From: Phallusia mammillata
Lineage: Eukaryota > Chordata > Ascidiacea > Phlebobranchia > Ascidiidae
DNA length: 64,000 nucleotides
Direction of reading: 5' to 3'
Assembly (NCBI GenBank): GCA_003260075.1
Contig: QLIY01000417.1
Location: 70,495 to 134,494 of the forward strand
The notes under the pieces are model-generated. The model did no database searches. It worked only from the letters and a program-made list of their open reading frames with translations, and was not told where the DNA came from. The position numbers and the translations under genes were made by a program. Position 1 is the first letter of the stretch; every line of letters starts with the position of its first letter. Below, one piece after another: positions 15,140 through 27,411 of this stretch.

Positions 15140-15440
15140 AAGCGGGTCTGAAATCGGAGCCCGAACCCGAAAGTAAAAGCCGGCCCGAACCCAAATCGTT
15201 TTTATGAAGCCCGTTTAGGCCAGGAAGTTTGATTGATTCTACACATTGAAGCTTCGGGAAAGACCAATACAACAAACACAATGGACGTTTGGTTTTTAAC
15301 AAGGCGTTTTAGGGCTGTTTGGCGTTAGTTTAGGTCCAGCAACTGCCAACTTGGCTAATTAAATTTATTCAACAAAAAATACTGACACAGAGTGTAAAGT
15401 TAGGCCTGAATCAAGCACGTTTTTTTGGAGGAGTCCAAGC
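15140..15440. repeat. Dispersed repeat, GCCCGAACCCGAA type
   Basis: About 300 bp related to 46450-46712. Both carry GCCCGAACCCGAAAGTA, then GAAGCCCGTTTAGGCC, then AAATTTATTCAA and AAAATAC.GACACA. No ORF is shared, and the family is not identified. Confidence 0.6.
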
Positions 15441-16069
15441 CCGGCCCGACTTACAATTCGGCACCACCACAAACGCACGGCGCCGTTTCGCATCTTTTTC
15501 CGCTTTGTCGATGCTTCGATGTGATTGATTGATTCGGAAGGAAGAGGAAAATTAGCAGGATGATCTGATGGGTTGAACAATTGATTCGAAAATTTGTTTG
15601 AAGCTTACATTGTATCAGACAGGAGGCGGATTGCAGAACTGAAAACAGAATCGCTAATCAGACATTACTTTGTGCGTTGCTGCTGCTTGTTTAAGCCGAG
15701 CTTGGCGCCTATAAAGCTAGTGTTTTTATGTTTTCTACTTGATAACTATGATATTTCTACTTGTTTTCTACTGAAAACCAAACCATTGAACTCGCAAGGC
15801 AAGTAAAATAGTCTAATTTTGTACGTATATTGTTTTCAAACAGCGGACACTAAGTCATTTTAAGCAAGTCACTAATGACTTTTAACCAACCCAGAAGTGC
15901 ATTTCTTTGTAACTGAAATTCTCTTGTTAGATAATTGGTGTTTTCTTTTAAACGACAACAAAATTAGTTTATCTTCAACCTCAACTATTCAAGGTTGAGT
16001 GATTTTTTATGAGGTAAATCCCCTGTTGTGCGAACCTTGTAACAAACGGTTTTAATTTTTTTTCTTCAG
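15441..16069. other. Upstream region of the GT31 gene
   Basis: No coding exon seen. An acceptor TTCTTCAG ends at 16069, just before the untranslated start of the next exon, so a 5' non-coding exon (or a spliced leader) probably lies upstream. Confidence 0.35.
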
Positions 16070-16080
16070 CAACAAATTAC

Positions 16081-18822
16081 ATGAAATTGACAAAAATGTG
16101 TCAGAGAACAAGGCTGACGACACATTTAATGGTGTTGCTGCCTTTGCTCGTCATTTCATGGAAGATATTTAACTATGTAAGCCTTGACGAGCCACCGTGG
16201 TAAGTTTTAAGTGTTGTGAGATTTTCAACTTTTTAGAACACCAACAATTTCTTTGGTTAACATTTAGTTAAAATCAACATAAACCTTATAGCAACTTGAT
16301 TTTAACACAAAATTTTTTCAGGTCTATTTGTGTTGCACAGAGAGAAGTAACGGACAAAAACTCGAGTATGAATGTGTGCTACAGTAAACTTACAACAGAA
16401 ACAAACAATTTATCACATTCTTTTTAGATTCATGCTTGCCAATATATTGGGAGAAAATGCCTGGAGTTTTGGAAAATGAACGTCTCACAGGGAATTTACT
16501 AAAACCAATGAAAGAGCCTCGGAGTTTAGCAAAATTTCTAATTTCTCCTGAAATCAGCGACCAAGATGCATCAATCAAAAGATGTAAATCTGCAGGTACT
16601 GTTATGCTTTAAACCTTGTCAATTTTGCAGCTTTTTAGGACTGTTCAGATCTTATAATGCCAAATTTGTTTGGGTAAAAATGAAATCAATATCATCTGTA
16701 GTGGTTTGTAATAAGAAATACACAGAGTGAATGAAGTGTGCAGAAATCGTCAGCTAAGTAATGCCAATATATGTAATTGGAATTATCTGTTGAGCATCCA
16801 TGGATCAGGACGATTCCTGTATTAGTACATCTTTAACCTGTTAAACTTATTACATAATTTAGTTCAGTAATGTAATCTTTACATATATATTGTACGATAT
16901 GTAGTATTCCATTTTGATGTGTTTTTTTTATTTGAACTTGTTTAAACTCAGGAAATATTCACTGGACAATTGTCAACTTGATCAAGAGCACAGTTTCAAA
17001 TCACCACCGGAGAAATGTTATTCGGTCAACTTGGGGGTCAATACAAGTTCACTTGGGTCTGCAGATCAGAAATGTTTTCGTCGTCGGCAAAACAAAACAT
17101 CACGCCATTCAGAAAAAGCTCGAAGAAGAAGTAAAATTGCACAACGATATCCTTCAGGTTGACTTCTACGATGATGCTGGGTAGGGAAAAGTTAACATAG
17201 AGCAGTGGTTTTTAGCTTTTTTGCTGTAGTTTCCCACTAAAGTGAACCACCAAGTTCAAGTTTACCTCTCTGTCCAAGTCCAAATTTACATTCCCAACAA
17301 CTGCCTTGATTTCATAAAAAGACACTCAACTTTGTCACTAAATAATCAGATTTATTACCTTAGATATTCAAGTAAAACATGAAACAACAATTTATTTAAC
17401 CTTGACTATCAGTTAAGAACAACTGATATAGAGTGAAATGAAATACTGTATCCCCGAGTTATGGAAGGCAAATTTCTTCTGCATAAAGCATTGCTAATCA
17501 ATATTCTTTTAAAATTCTTGCACACTCTGTTTAAATGTACAAAAATCTATGCTATGAAATAAACTGTTATGTGGTGACAGCATGCGTATCTTACGTTTCC
17601 ATCAGAGGTCTGTAGTGTACTCATGGAGCTTGTGTATTTGCCCAGACATAAAAACCACATATGGCAGATATTTAAAACATTTTTTTTACCAATAGTAAAG
17701 CATAATTTTTCATATTTTACCAGATCAGTACCAGAAAAAGTTTTGGCCGGAATGCAGTGGTCGTCATCGCACCTTCACCCTGAAACCCTTTATTCATCCA
17801 TGGATGACGATATTGTTGTCCACATTCCCAACCTTGCAAAATATCTCATACATAAGTTTCTTGAGCCTCCAAGATGCAGAAATGAAATGGTATTCCCAGC
17901 ATCAAGACCCCCCCCCCTGTTGTCCACATTCCCAACCTTGCAAAATATCTCATACATAAGTTTCTCGAGCCTCCAAGATGCAGAAATGAAATGGTATTCC
18001 CAGCGGCAAGGCCCTGTTATGAGCATCTTCCAATCTTGTGTGTGTACAGCTACCAAAGCAAGGACTATCCAGAAAGGAACTGGTTCAGCAAGTGGTATAC
18101 ATCACACGAGGAATACTCTGGAAGTACTTGGCCAAAATACTGCCGCGGTGGAATGTACATTGTGCCAGTGAAAACAGTTTCTGAGCTTTTTGAAATTTCA
18201 CGTTCGATGCCACGGATTATGATGGATGATGTGTGGGTCACTGGATTCATGCGCCGTAAAATGGGGATGGGAGATTTGAATATTGTGGTAAGTTAAACAA
18301 CAGAAATGGCAGTAAACTTGTGTGGAGTAAATACATTATACTGCATTTGTCTTAATGATTGTTGTCATTGTAATGGTTGAAATATAACATTTGTATGTAT
18401 GGCTGAATTGCCTGCATTTGGGTGCAATGGCTAAGACTCAGCCCACTGACAGCCCGATCACAGCGAAGGCCCTCTTCAGGTTTATTAAATACATACAAAT
18501 CAAATGAATTCAAACTAGTTTTTTGGGGAGCGGTAAAGTAAAAAAAGGATTTTGTCACGGCAATTTTCTTTTGATCCAGCTACTATTCAAGTCCTTGTTT
18601 AATTTTGTCAAACTGATCAAATATATTTTTATGCAGCCGGCAGCACATTCTGTGCGTCATGAATTTCAGTTTCGGAGCACAAACGACAACTTCGATGGGA
18701 TCCTGGTGCAGCATCTGTGGGGAGACATGGCCGACGGAGCTGATATCCCGTCGCAAATCAGTCAAGTCTGGCAAAGTTGGAGTCCCAAGTTAACGAACCG
18801 CAACACATGTTATCTTGGTTAA
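16081..18822 (+). CDS. GT31 family beta-1,3-glycosyltransferase
   Basis: Exons 16081-16199, 16322-16383, 16428-16595, 16952-17180, 17724-18287 and 18637-18822 (TAA). With the 104-bp repeat in exon 5 removed, the coding length is 1224 bases, a 407-aa protein. The N-terminus is a short basic tail followed by a hydrophobic anchor (LMVLLPLLVIS), as in type II Golgi enzymes. The GT31 signature follows: RRNVIRSTWG, FVVGKT, EEEVKLHNDILQVDFYDDAG, the metal-binding DDD motif in SMDDDIVVHI, then WPKYCRGGMYIVP and the acidic MMDDVWVTGFMRR. This is the beta-1,3-Gal/GlcNAc transferase fold. The acceptor cannot be told from sequence. The usual NLTLKT segment before the DxD is absent. The copy in this assembly is frameshifted only by the C10 junction at 17908-17917. 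Confidence 0.85.
17814..18011. repeat. Frame-breaking duplication inside GT31 exon 5
   Basis: Copies 17814-17907 and 17918-18011 flank C10 at 17908-17917. The period is 104 bases, which breaks the frame. Deleting one period restores a 407-aa ORF with the correct motif order. Confidence 0.9.
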
Positions 18823-18970
18823 TGATATGCATGAGTTTGTACTACACTGTGTCTGACTGAAAGACCCCCCCCCCCTGGCAAAGTTGGAGTCCCAAGTTAA
18901 CGAACCGCAACACATGTTATCTCGGTTAATGATATGCACAAGATTGTACTACACTGTGTCTGACTGAAAG
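18769..18970. repeat. Duplication of the GT31 3' end split by C11
   Basis: Copies 18769-18864 and 18876-18970 flank C11 at 18865-18875. The second copy repeats the last coding bases and stop of the glycosyltransferase. Confidence 0.85.
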
Positions 18971-20064
18971 GAAACAAGTTCAACATTCTTCCATGCTTAA
19001 ATGCAAAACACTTGTTTACATATAAAGCATGTTAGGAAAAAATGTAAGAGGATATGTTGGTGAAAAAGTTATTATTTGTGTGGTGTGCTCACTGCCAGGT
19101 TATTACTGTGGGCTGCCTTGGTTGTTCAACATGTACAACTTAATAAGAAAGGGCATTGGCTCCTCCTGGCTACTCCATTTATTATGTAGATGCTATGTGG
19201 GATAGAGTGCAACAGTCTGTCGTGTATTTTTTTTTTTTGTCGTTTATTTTAAATGCAAGTTTTATATCAAAATATTTTTATTTTGTTGATGTGCTGATAC
19301 ATATTTGTGTTTTTGTATTGTTTATCAATGTTGCTAGTGAAATACAACGTCATGTCTGTATTTGTGAAAACATATCATGTGGCTGTGGGTTAATGGAAGA
19401 TAACTAGCTGGGGTGTTGCAGTGCTACAATTTGTGGATTCAAAATCTTTGAAGCGGATATCCTTTTTGAAAAATGGATAGTGGTCAAGTTTGTGGAGCTC
19501 TTCTGGCAAATGTTATTTATTCCGACGTTTCGACATCCTATACAGGTCGTCTTCATCAGGGTAAATAACACTGATTGCGACTAGATAGTGGTCGTTTTTA
19601 AGTAGAAAACATTAATAAATGAGGTATGGAGGCGCCAAGTTCGGCTGAAACAAGCAGCAACGCACTAAGTAATGTCTAATTAGTGATTACCACGAAAATA
19701 AACAACTCATAAGAGATGTTTTAGGCTGTAAAAATTCATAAGAGATGTTTTAGGCTGTAAAAGGACCAGTTTGGGGTGATGCCGTTGTTTTGATGTGGCA
19801 AAAATATAGACTGGTTAACGGTTTTTTTCATGTACGATAATGGAACTCTGATTAACCTACCAAAATTTAATCACGAGGCAAAGCTCGAATATCCCTCCCC
19901 GGGGTAAAAAAAATCAAGCACCGTACACAAGAGGCGCTGTCACATATTTGTGTCGCTTGGCAACGCACCTTTATTTGAGAAAGTTGTTGTTACATTTTAT
20001 TCGACTGAAAGAAACCGAATAACTTAGTGAAAATTGAAGTTAAGTTACCTGATATTCTTTCAAC
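18971..20064. other. Intergenic region between GT31 and CFAP45
   Basis: No exon supported. It contains a minus-strand hammerhead motif at 19511-19570 and a short tandem repeat of a roughly 27-bp unit (ATAAGAGATGTTTTAGGC) at about 19708-19760. The last 100 bases should include the CFAP45 promoter. Confidence 0.5.
19511..19570 (-). ncRNA. Hammerhead ribozyme, Penelope-type minimal helix III
   Basis: On the minus strand the order is helix I (TGTTATTTACC), CUGAUGA (19559-19553), a helix II hairpin closed by GAC/GUC and CCU/AGG around GUAU, GAAA (19531-19528), then C-G-U-C and the returning helix I strand GGAATAAATAACA. Helix I pairs eight contiguous bases plus an inner CC/GG. Helix III is reduced to the A15.1-U16.1 pair, the layout described for hammerheads of Penelope-like retroelements. 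Cleavage is predicted after the C of GUC. All catalytic-core bases are present. Confidence 0.75.
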
Positions 20065-23000
20065 ATGGTAAGTTACCTAAAATGTGTTCAAATATGGCCA
20101 TTGGATTTTTTATATTTGCGAAATATAAGATGCAAAGACAGTAATGAGGTTAACCTCTAAAAACGTCATATTTGTCGGTTTAAAGACATTTTATCAAAGT
20201 TGCAGCAATTTGTGTTGCATGAAAATTAGTGTTTGTTATCATATTAAAATTAATAACTAAATTACTTTTTCCTTTTCAGCCTGGAAGCCGAGTGGCATCA
20301 GTGTCATCGGCAGGTTCCATCGGTTCAAGATATTCCAAGAGATACAGAACAAAATCCAAACAATCAAGTGTGGATGAAACCTTGTTTGGTGGTCCACCGA
20401 AGGTAAATTCCAATCAAATATAATAGCTTCTGTCAATATTTGTGTTTGGACTGCAAAAAAATTTTTTGAATTAAGGATGCTCTACTTGATTTTGGCAAAA
20501 GAAACTGGTCTCATATAGTTACATAACTTACCTGGCAGCTGGTTAATGTTTTTTGTCCTGTATATTTTTCATCACAAATTGTTTTCAGCCGAAATGTGAA
20601 CCAAAAGAGGAAAACCTTACGGTGTTGAAACCAGTGCCACGAAGGAACGGACTTCGATCAAAAACAAGAAAACCTGAAACTATCCAAGTTATCACAAAAG
20701 ACCTGATCCGAAATGTTGTGTAAGTGAATGTTTCTCTCTGTTTGCAATTACATTAAGATGTATCACTAGGGCCAGGGAAATGAAAAGCATTTAAATTGTT
20801 TTCTGTAAGAACAAAATGAATCTTTTTCGTCCAAATGTTTTAGGTGCACAATGGCTATGTGAGTTTCATGCCAATCTTGTTTTTTATCCTGTGTACCATA
20901 GTTATACATGAAATTTGAAAATATTTTTAGCGTCCCTGGCACAGACCCTCCCCCCCCCCAAATGGCTGTGCTGGTTTAATGCCAATCTTGTTCTTTATCC
21001 TGTGTACCTTAGTTTATACAGATCATGAATTTTTGAAAATATTTTTAGTGTCCCTGGCACAGATCCGTCAGGTCGAAGCATCGTTCTCAATCCTTCAAAG
21101 TTTGTGAAAATCCGTCAAGCATCCAGAGTTCGAACTAAAGAGGAAATTCAACAAGAATATGAAATGAGCAAGATTGAAAAAGACCAGGCTATGGTAAAAT
21201 GCTGCTAAACATAGAGAACTTGCCATGAAACCGTGATGCTTTGTAATGACGGTGTAACTGCAGCGCATTCAGTCATTATCCACCAATTGTGCCCTCCATT
21301 ATTTTGCGCTCCATAACGTTTCAACGTTGCACAGCTATTCCCGGGTTGGTGATTGTTTTAGTGCAATTTTGTCGCTATGTTTGTTTTAATTAGTGAAATA
21401 GCCTATTAATGCTTTATAATACAGGTTAGCTCCAGCGCGATCAGCCATTATCCACCAATTGTGCCCTCCATTATTTTGCGCTTCAAAACGTTTTAACGTT
21501 GCACAGCTGTGCCCGGCTTGGTGATTGTTTTAGTGCAATTGCGAAGCTATGTGTTCTTTCACCAAGCAACTCAACTTATGAAACATTTTCTGACCCAATG
21601 ACCCTTGTACACAGGAGGCTGCACAAAAACGCAAAGAGGAAATGAAACAGCGAGAGCTGCAACGAAAGCAGAATGAGAAACTGAGCGACCTCGAAGCGGA
21701 AGCAAAAGAGAAAGCTGAATATTTGTTGGAGAAAGCGAACGCTCAGCGCCTGGAACAAGAGGATGAAGTGAAACATCTTAATGAGGTTGGTTGGATTCGA
21801 TTGTCATCATACAAAAGTTATAGAGGAAACTTTATACATAGCTTAACACTCTGTCACCATTTGCATTCAATCGGCCACAAAAATGTTTTAAAAGTAATCT
21901 GTAAGTTTGTGTAGCTGATGTGATGGTGTCCCCCCCCCCACACTCTGTCACCATTTGCATTCAATCGGCCACAAAAATGTTTTAAAACTAATCTGTAAGT
22001 CTGTGTAGCTGATGCGATGGTACTTCAGAGTGATGGCCCTTTTTAAACTGAAGAATTTTGACAGAAACATTAAAACTGCATGCACTGATGAGACCTTACA
22101 GGTCAAAACAGTGTGCACTGTCTGCAGATTACCATGTATTGGCTGGATGCTTTTTTAACATTCCAAACAAATACTACTTTTCAGCTCATACTGAATGCAA
22201 AATGCCATGCAATCCGGGATGCACAGATTCTTGAAAAGAAGTCTGTAAAGTCTGAAATGGAGACTGAGGACAAGAGGCTCGACACTATGATGGAAATCGA
22301 CAGAATCAACGCTATAAAAGCTCAAGAAGAAATCGAGGAACTCAGAAAGCAACAGAGATATGCGTAAGAAAATAATGTTTTACAAAATATACCAAAAATA
22401 TAACTGATGATTAAAATTTGGCAACCTGTTAAATGAACGCTATGTATGGATCTGTTCATAAGTTTAATTGTGAAATTAACAGTCGAAATAGATATAAAAA
22501 GTGACATAATTTATTGTTTAAACGTTTCGGTAAATGTTCATGCCATCATCAGTGATATGAGAGGTTACATCAGTTTCACGTAAAGGAATGATAAAAAGTT
22601 GTGAAACTGTTGAGTGAACTGCTTTAATTTATCCTGACAAAAACCTTAAATAAAATGATTAGAAATGTATATATCCAGTGACCTTGTGTTGACAATATTG
22701 TTTTCCATTTAGTGGAGCAGTCCAAGTTATGAAACAAATTGAGCAAAATGCTCAGGAGAGAATGCTTGACCAGGAACGCAAGGACCAAGAATCACAACAA
22801 ATGCTCAAATATCTGGAAAAACTACAAATGGAAGATCTAAAGTAAGTGAAACTGGCCGTCATGTTGGGTACAAATAATTAATTTTAAATGGTACTGCACT
22901 TGCGCAACCATGAGTCCTCAAACTCACATGAATCTGTGAAGTGTTTTTGTGAGTCAGCCACCACATCATATTACAAAAATTGAAATCAACGCTGTTTTAT

Positions 23001-26000
23001 GCCTCTTTTAATTTTAATTTCTGCAAGTCTATTAATGGTTATGTTAAGGCAAATACATTTTTCTGTGCTAAATAGGTTAAATTAGTATGTGTTTAAGTCC
23101 CCCCCCCCATATCTGGAAAAACTACAAATGGAAGATCTAAAGTAAGTGAAACTGGCTGTCACGTTGGGTACAAATAATTGATTTTAAATGGTACTGCACT
23201 TGCACAACCATGAGTCCTCAAACTCACATGAATCTGTGAAGTGTTTTTGTAAGTCAGCCACCACATCATATCACAAAAAGTGAAATCAAAGCTGTTTTAT
23301 GCTTCTTTTAATTTAATTTTCTGCAAGTCTATTAATGGTTATGTGAAGGCAAATACATTTTTCTGTGCTAAATAGGTTAAATTAGTATATGGTTAAGAAA
23401 AATTGACATGCCAGTGCCACCCATAACAAACTTTAGGCAGTTACCCAATTTCCAAACCTAATGTCCTTTGTGTGTTTTTGTACAAATTTATACAAACCAG
23501 CATCTAAACAAAACATTTCTCAGGGAGCTGGAACGCAAACACCAGGAACAGTTGAAGATGCAGAAGGAAATCGACCTGATCAACCAGGAACATCAGAGAC
23601 AGAAAGAGTTGAGGTCTGAACAGGAGAAGTTGGCCGAACAGAAAGTGATTGAATACATGAAACAGAAAGCTGTAAGTCGTGTGTTGAATATGTCTCGGTC
23701 AATTGCTTGAATATCTGCACATGAATAATTCAGTCTTTAAAGTGGTTATTAAGTATCACAAAAGATCACAAGCTACCTATAATTAATTGCATGGAAGTTA
23801 GTGTTTCAAAGCATTTTTAGTTTACAATAAAACTTACTATATCACATAGAAGAGCAACAATTTCCCATTCAGTTACACCACTTGTTTGCACAAATTTTTA
23901 CAAAACAACAACAACAAAAACAATTTCACCAAAGTTTAATAAAGGGTTAAATTTATAAAAGTTAACACCAACAATGAAACAATTTTACTGCACCGATAAA
24001 TTCCGTTTTTTTGACATTTTATTTTTTCACAGCAACGTGAGGCAGAATATGAAGAAGAGCAAGAACGAATCCGACGTGAGAAGGAGAAGGAGGTTGCACG
24101 TCTCCGAGCTCTTCAGGAGAGAGCGCGGGATCACCAGGCTGAACAGGATGCGCTGAGGGCAAAGAGAAACCAGGTAACACACTAACTTGCTAATTCAAAT
24201 AGTTGAGTGCTAATACAAATACAATAAGTTTAATACAAATAGTTGTTAGTTTAGTGACAAGAGCACCTGGTTGTATTTGGTCTTTGCCAAGAAATCAGCA
24301 ACTGTATTTATTCAACTGTAAGCGGCGGCTTTTTAAATCTTTTACCCTACCGTTTTGTGCGACATTTTAATGTTATACCGATGTTATCAAGGGCTGATTA
24401 CATTATGTTTGACACCTTAACATACAGCTTACAATCAAGGGCAGGTTATAATCGAGGGTGGCTTACAGTTGAGTAAATACGATAATAGAAAACAATTTCT
24501 AATGCAATTTGTTACATAACCCACATGCATAGGTTAAAGTGCTTGCAGCCAATTTGGACGAAATGTGGGCATTTTGTACAGTGACTACCTTTATTCTTTG
24601 ACAATGTGGTGATAGCTTCTATGTTGTTTGCTGACACTTATCTTCCAAGCTGTTATCTTTCCAGTAGAACGGTCAACTTACAGGCTGAACTGGCCTTGTT
24701 ACCACTTCAGCTTGTCCAGCCCCCCCCCCCGAAGCGCGCTCGAACTGAACAAATCCAATCCAAGGAACACTTCATGGCCGTCCAAGCTCAACGGGAAAGA
24801 CTTGAGTTTGAAAGAGTGCTGAAGTAAGAAAGTATAAATTTATTTTCTGTTATTTATTTGGGCAGTTTTTGCAAAACCCCCCCCCCCTTCTATGTTGTTT
24901 GCTGACACTTATCTTCCAAGCTGTTATCTTTCCAAGTAGAACGGTCAACTTACAAGCAGAACTGGCCTTGTTACCACTTTGGCTTGTCCAGCAGAGATCT
25001 GTTTGGTTGAGTTTTAGATCTGACATCTTATTTGCTCCCAGGAACAAGCAGAGCGTGAGTGGCGTCGCAAGGAGCAGCTTGAGATGCAGAAGAAGGTTCA
25101 AGCTGACGAAGTAATGAAGCGCGCTCGAACTGAACAAATCCAATCCAAGGAACACTTCATGGCTGTCCAAGCTCAACGGGAAAGACTTGAGTTCGAAAGA
25201 GTGCTGAAGTAAGAAAATACATATTTTTTCTATTTAATCTTACCTAAAAAATATTTTTTATTTGGGTAGACAGTTTATGTGACAAAAATGTACCTCGGTT
25301 TTCAAAACCTAATACTGCTGATTGCCAAATCAAGATTTTCTGCCTCTCTCTTAGTATTTGTAGAGTCCTGATTTATTTAGGTAAATTGCTATGTTGGTTT
25401 AGATTTAGACGGTGAAACATGTCCACAACAGCCTTCCAATGTATCTCAGAAAATAACTTCACTCCATTACAGTTTATTTGCTATTTACAAAGATACATGT
25501 CCTGGTATTAAGTTATGCAACATAATATAATCCCATTCCCTGTATTGTAAGAAGCTGAGTTCTGAAACCTTCGACTCTGCAACCCCTGCTACAAATATAG
25601 TCTTATTTGTTGCAAAACTTGATACTATATTTTACCAAGGTGGTGCTTGTCCAGGATAGGAAGTCCTGTTTTAGCCCAACGAAGTTAAGTAACAAGTAAA
25701 ATATAAACAATAAAATACTTACAACCTTTCAGGGAGCAGCAGAGACTTGTTGAGATCGACAAACGCAAAGAAGAGGATGCTCTGAAGGACAGTCGGATGC
25801 ACGCGGATGATGTAAGGAAGCAAATCCGTGAGAAGGAGCAGATTAAGATCTCGGATAGAAGATCTTTCTTCGAAGAACCCCCCCCCCGTATGGCTCCTAG
25901 CACTGAAGGCTGACATTGGCTCCAAGATTTCCTGTGACTCCTAATATTTATAGAGTCTTGATTTATTTAGGTTTGCTATTGTGGTTTAGACAGATGGTGA

Positions 26001-27411
26001 AACATGTCCACAACAGCTTTTCAATGCATCCCAGAAATAACTTTGCTCCATTACAGCTTATTTGCCATCTACAAACATACATGTCTTGGTGTTAAGTTAT
26101 GCAACATAATATAATCCCACTCCTTGTATTGTAAGAAGCCGAGTTCTAAAACCTTCGACTCTGCAACCCCCTGCTACAAATATAGTCTCATATGTTGCAC
26201 AACTTGATACCATGTTTTACAAAGGTGGTGCTTGTCCAGGATAGGAAGTCCTGGTTTAGCCCAACAAAGTTAAGTAACAAGTAAAATCTAAACAATAAAA
26301 TACTTACAACCTTTCAGGGAGCAGCAGAGACTTGTTGAGATTGACAAACGTAAAGAGGAGGATGCACTGAAGGACAGTCGAATGCACGCGGATGATGTGA
26401 GGAAGCAGATCCGTGAGAAGGAGCAGATTAAGATCTCGGATCGAAGATCATTCTTTGAAGAGGGAATCAAGATGGAAGAGGAAGCTCGGCAGAGAAGATT
26501 GAGACTTGATGATGTAAGTTGAAGATAAACATAAATTTATAACTGGGATCAGCCCTAAAGCATTCATGGTAAACTCATTTCTATATCATAGTACATCAGG
26601 CCTGTGAAGTAATTATACTCAGTGGTGGGATTTAATTTTTTTGCCAGCCGGTTCTAACACAAAAGTCATATTTTTCTTTTGTTACAAAAACAAAAAGTCC
26701 GTTCTGACCCCCCCCCCATCTAAGTATGCCAGGCCTGTGAAGTAGTTAGTTACAAAAAGTCCATTGACAGTAACCAGTAATGACAACCGGTTCGCTGATG
26801 TCATAAATTTCGTAAGGCTGTTCTATAGAACTGATGCGAACCAGCTGAATCCCACCCTTGATTATTCTCAATTGGTCAGTCACCAAGCCTTGCCCCCCCC
26901 CCCTCCATTGACAGTAACCAGTAATGCTAACCGGTTCGCTGATGTCATAAATTTCGTGAGGCTGTTCTATAGAACCGATGCGAACCAGTTGAATCCCACC
27001 ACTGATTATTCTCAATTGGTCAGTCACCAAGCCTTGTCAGTCGGGAATGCCTGGTGACCGGCTGATTCGTATTAGATTAATTTAGGTAACACTAATAAGC
27101 AATCTAAAAAACAGTTAAATTCGAGTTTAACCAGTAGATTGGGCCTGTACAAAACAAACATATAATAGCATGAGTTTCAATTATAAAATAAGTTCATTTC
27201 TGGATTAGAAAATGAGTTTGGATCATGCAAGGTCTGGTCAATCTATATCATTGGATCCAACAACATGATGACAATGGTTAAAATAACAAACCATTTCCTA
27301 TTTCAGGTGAAAAAGAAGAAGTTGGACGATTTGAAGAAAGCTGGTGTTCCTGACAAATATTGTGCAGAGGTGGAACGCAGAATAAACGCTCCACAAGGAC
27401 TTGTGTTCTAA
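20065..27411 (+). CDS. CFAP45: CFAP45 (CCDC19), ciliary microtubule inner protein
   Basis: Exons 20065-20067 (ATG only), 20280-20402, 20589-20719, 21049-21193, 21615-21785, 22195-22363, 22713-22841, 23524-23671, 24033-24173, 25042-25208, 26317-26513, 27307-27411 (TAA). The total is 1629 bases, 542 aa, close to the human protein (about 551). The N-terminus is serine/arginine-rich (PGSRVASVSSAGSIGSRY). Next come TVLKPVPRRNGLRSKTRK and VPGTDPSGRSIVLNPSKFVK. The rest is a long charged coiled coil ending KLDDLKKAGVPDKYCAEVER, the family's conserved tail. It binds inside axonemal doublet microtubules of motile cilia and sperm flagella. Several exons are partly duplicated by C10-C11 junctions (exons 4, 7, 10, 11). 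I used the copies with both splice sites. Confidence 0.92.
20851..21065. repeat. Duplication around CFAP45 exon 4 start split by C10
   Basis: C10 at 20950-20959. The first copy of the exon 4 start (acceptor plus about 18 bases) is cut off by the run, and the complete exon follows at 21049. Confidence 0.8.
21258..21548. repeat. Tandem duplication without a C run
   Basis: Two copies of about 115 bp (about 21260-21375 and 21432-21548), both containing CATTATCCACCAATTGTGCC and CAACGTTGCACAGCT, in a CFAP45 intron. Unlike the C-run pairs, they are separated by ordinary sequence and have diverged, so this looks like a real genomic duplication. Confidence 0.7.
21846..22022. repeat. Direct duplication split by C10
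   Basis: Copies 21846-21929 and 21940-22022 flank C10 at 21930-21939 in a CFAP45 intron. Confidence 0.85.
22074..22127 (+). ncRNA. Degenerate hammerhead ribozyme copy in CFAP45 intron
   Basis: CUGAUGA at 22084-22090, the helix II arm GACC, loop UUACA, arm GGTC, then AAAA where the core needs GAAA (G12 changed to A at 22105). Helix III is CAGU-GUGC-ACUG followed by UC and the helix I strand TGCAG. Same family as 60580-60630. It lies in the sense direction of its host gene. The core mutation predicts little or no activity. Confidence 0.6.
22510..22560 (-). ncRNA. Hammerhead-like remnant
   Basis: The minus strand shows CUGAUGA (22552-22546) and CGAAACGUU around 22529-22521, spaced like the Penelope-type motif at 19.5 kb. 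Helix I and II pairing is weak. Probably a decayed copy. Confidence 0.35.
22809..23397. repeat. Large direct duplication split by C10
   Basis: Copies of about 290 bp, 22809-23098 and 23109-23397, flank C10 at 23099-23108. Each starts with the last 33 bases and donor of CFAP45 exon 7. The copies show about 4 percent difference, as expected of alleles in a highly polymorphic animal. Confidence 0.85.
24617..25215. repeat. Scrambled duplication around CFAP45 exon 10 with two C11 runs
   Basis: Segment 24617-24719 repeats 24888-24996, and segment 24731-24830 repeats 25115-25215 (the second half of exon 10). C11 runs sit at 24720-24730 and 24877-24887. The exon is complete only at 25042-25208. An allelic contig with an internal gap was apparently placed before its partner. 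Confidence 0.8.
25350..26461. repeat. Duplication of CFAP45 exon 11 split by C10
   Basis: The first copy of the exon (from 25733) is cut at the C10 run 25878-25887. The intron and exon then repeat at about 25945-26461. The full exon is 26317-26513. Confidence 0.8.
26620..27004. mobile_element. hAT-like MITE, CAGTGGTGGGATT family, broken by two C runs
   Basis: Left end CAGTGGTGGGATTTAAT, right end GAATCCCACCACTG. The target duplication ATTATACT/ATTATTCT is imperfect. C10 at 26708-26717 and C11 at 26893-26903 split it, with the right half present twice. It lies in the last CFAP45 intron. Confidence 0.7.
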
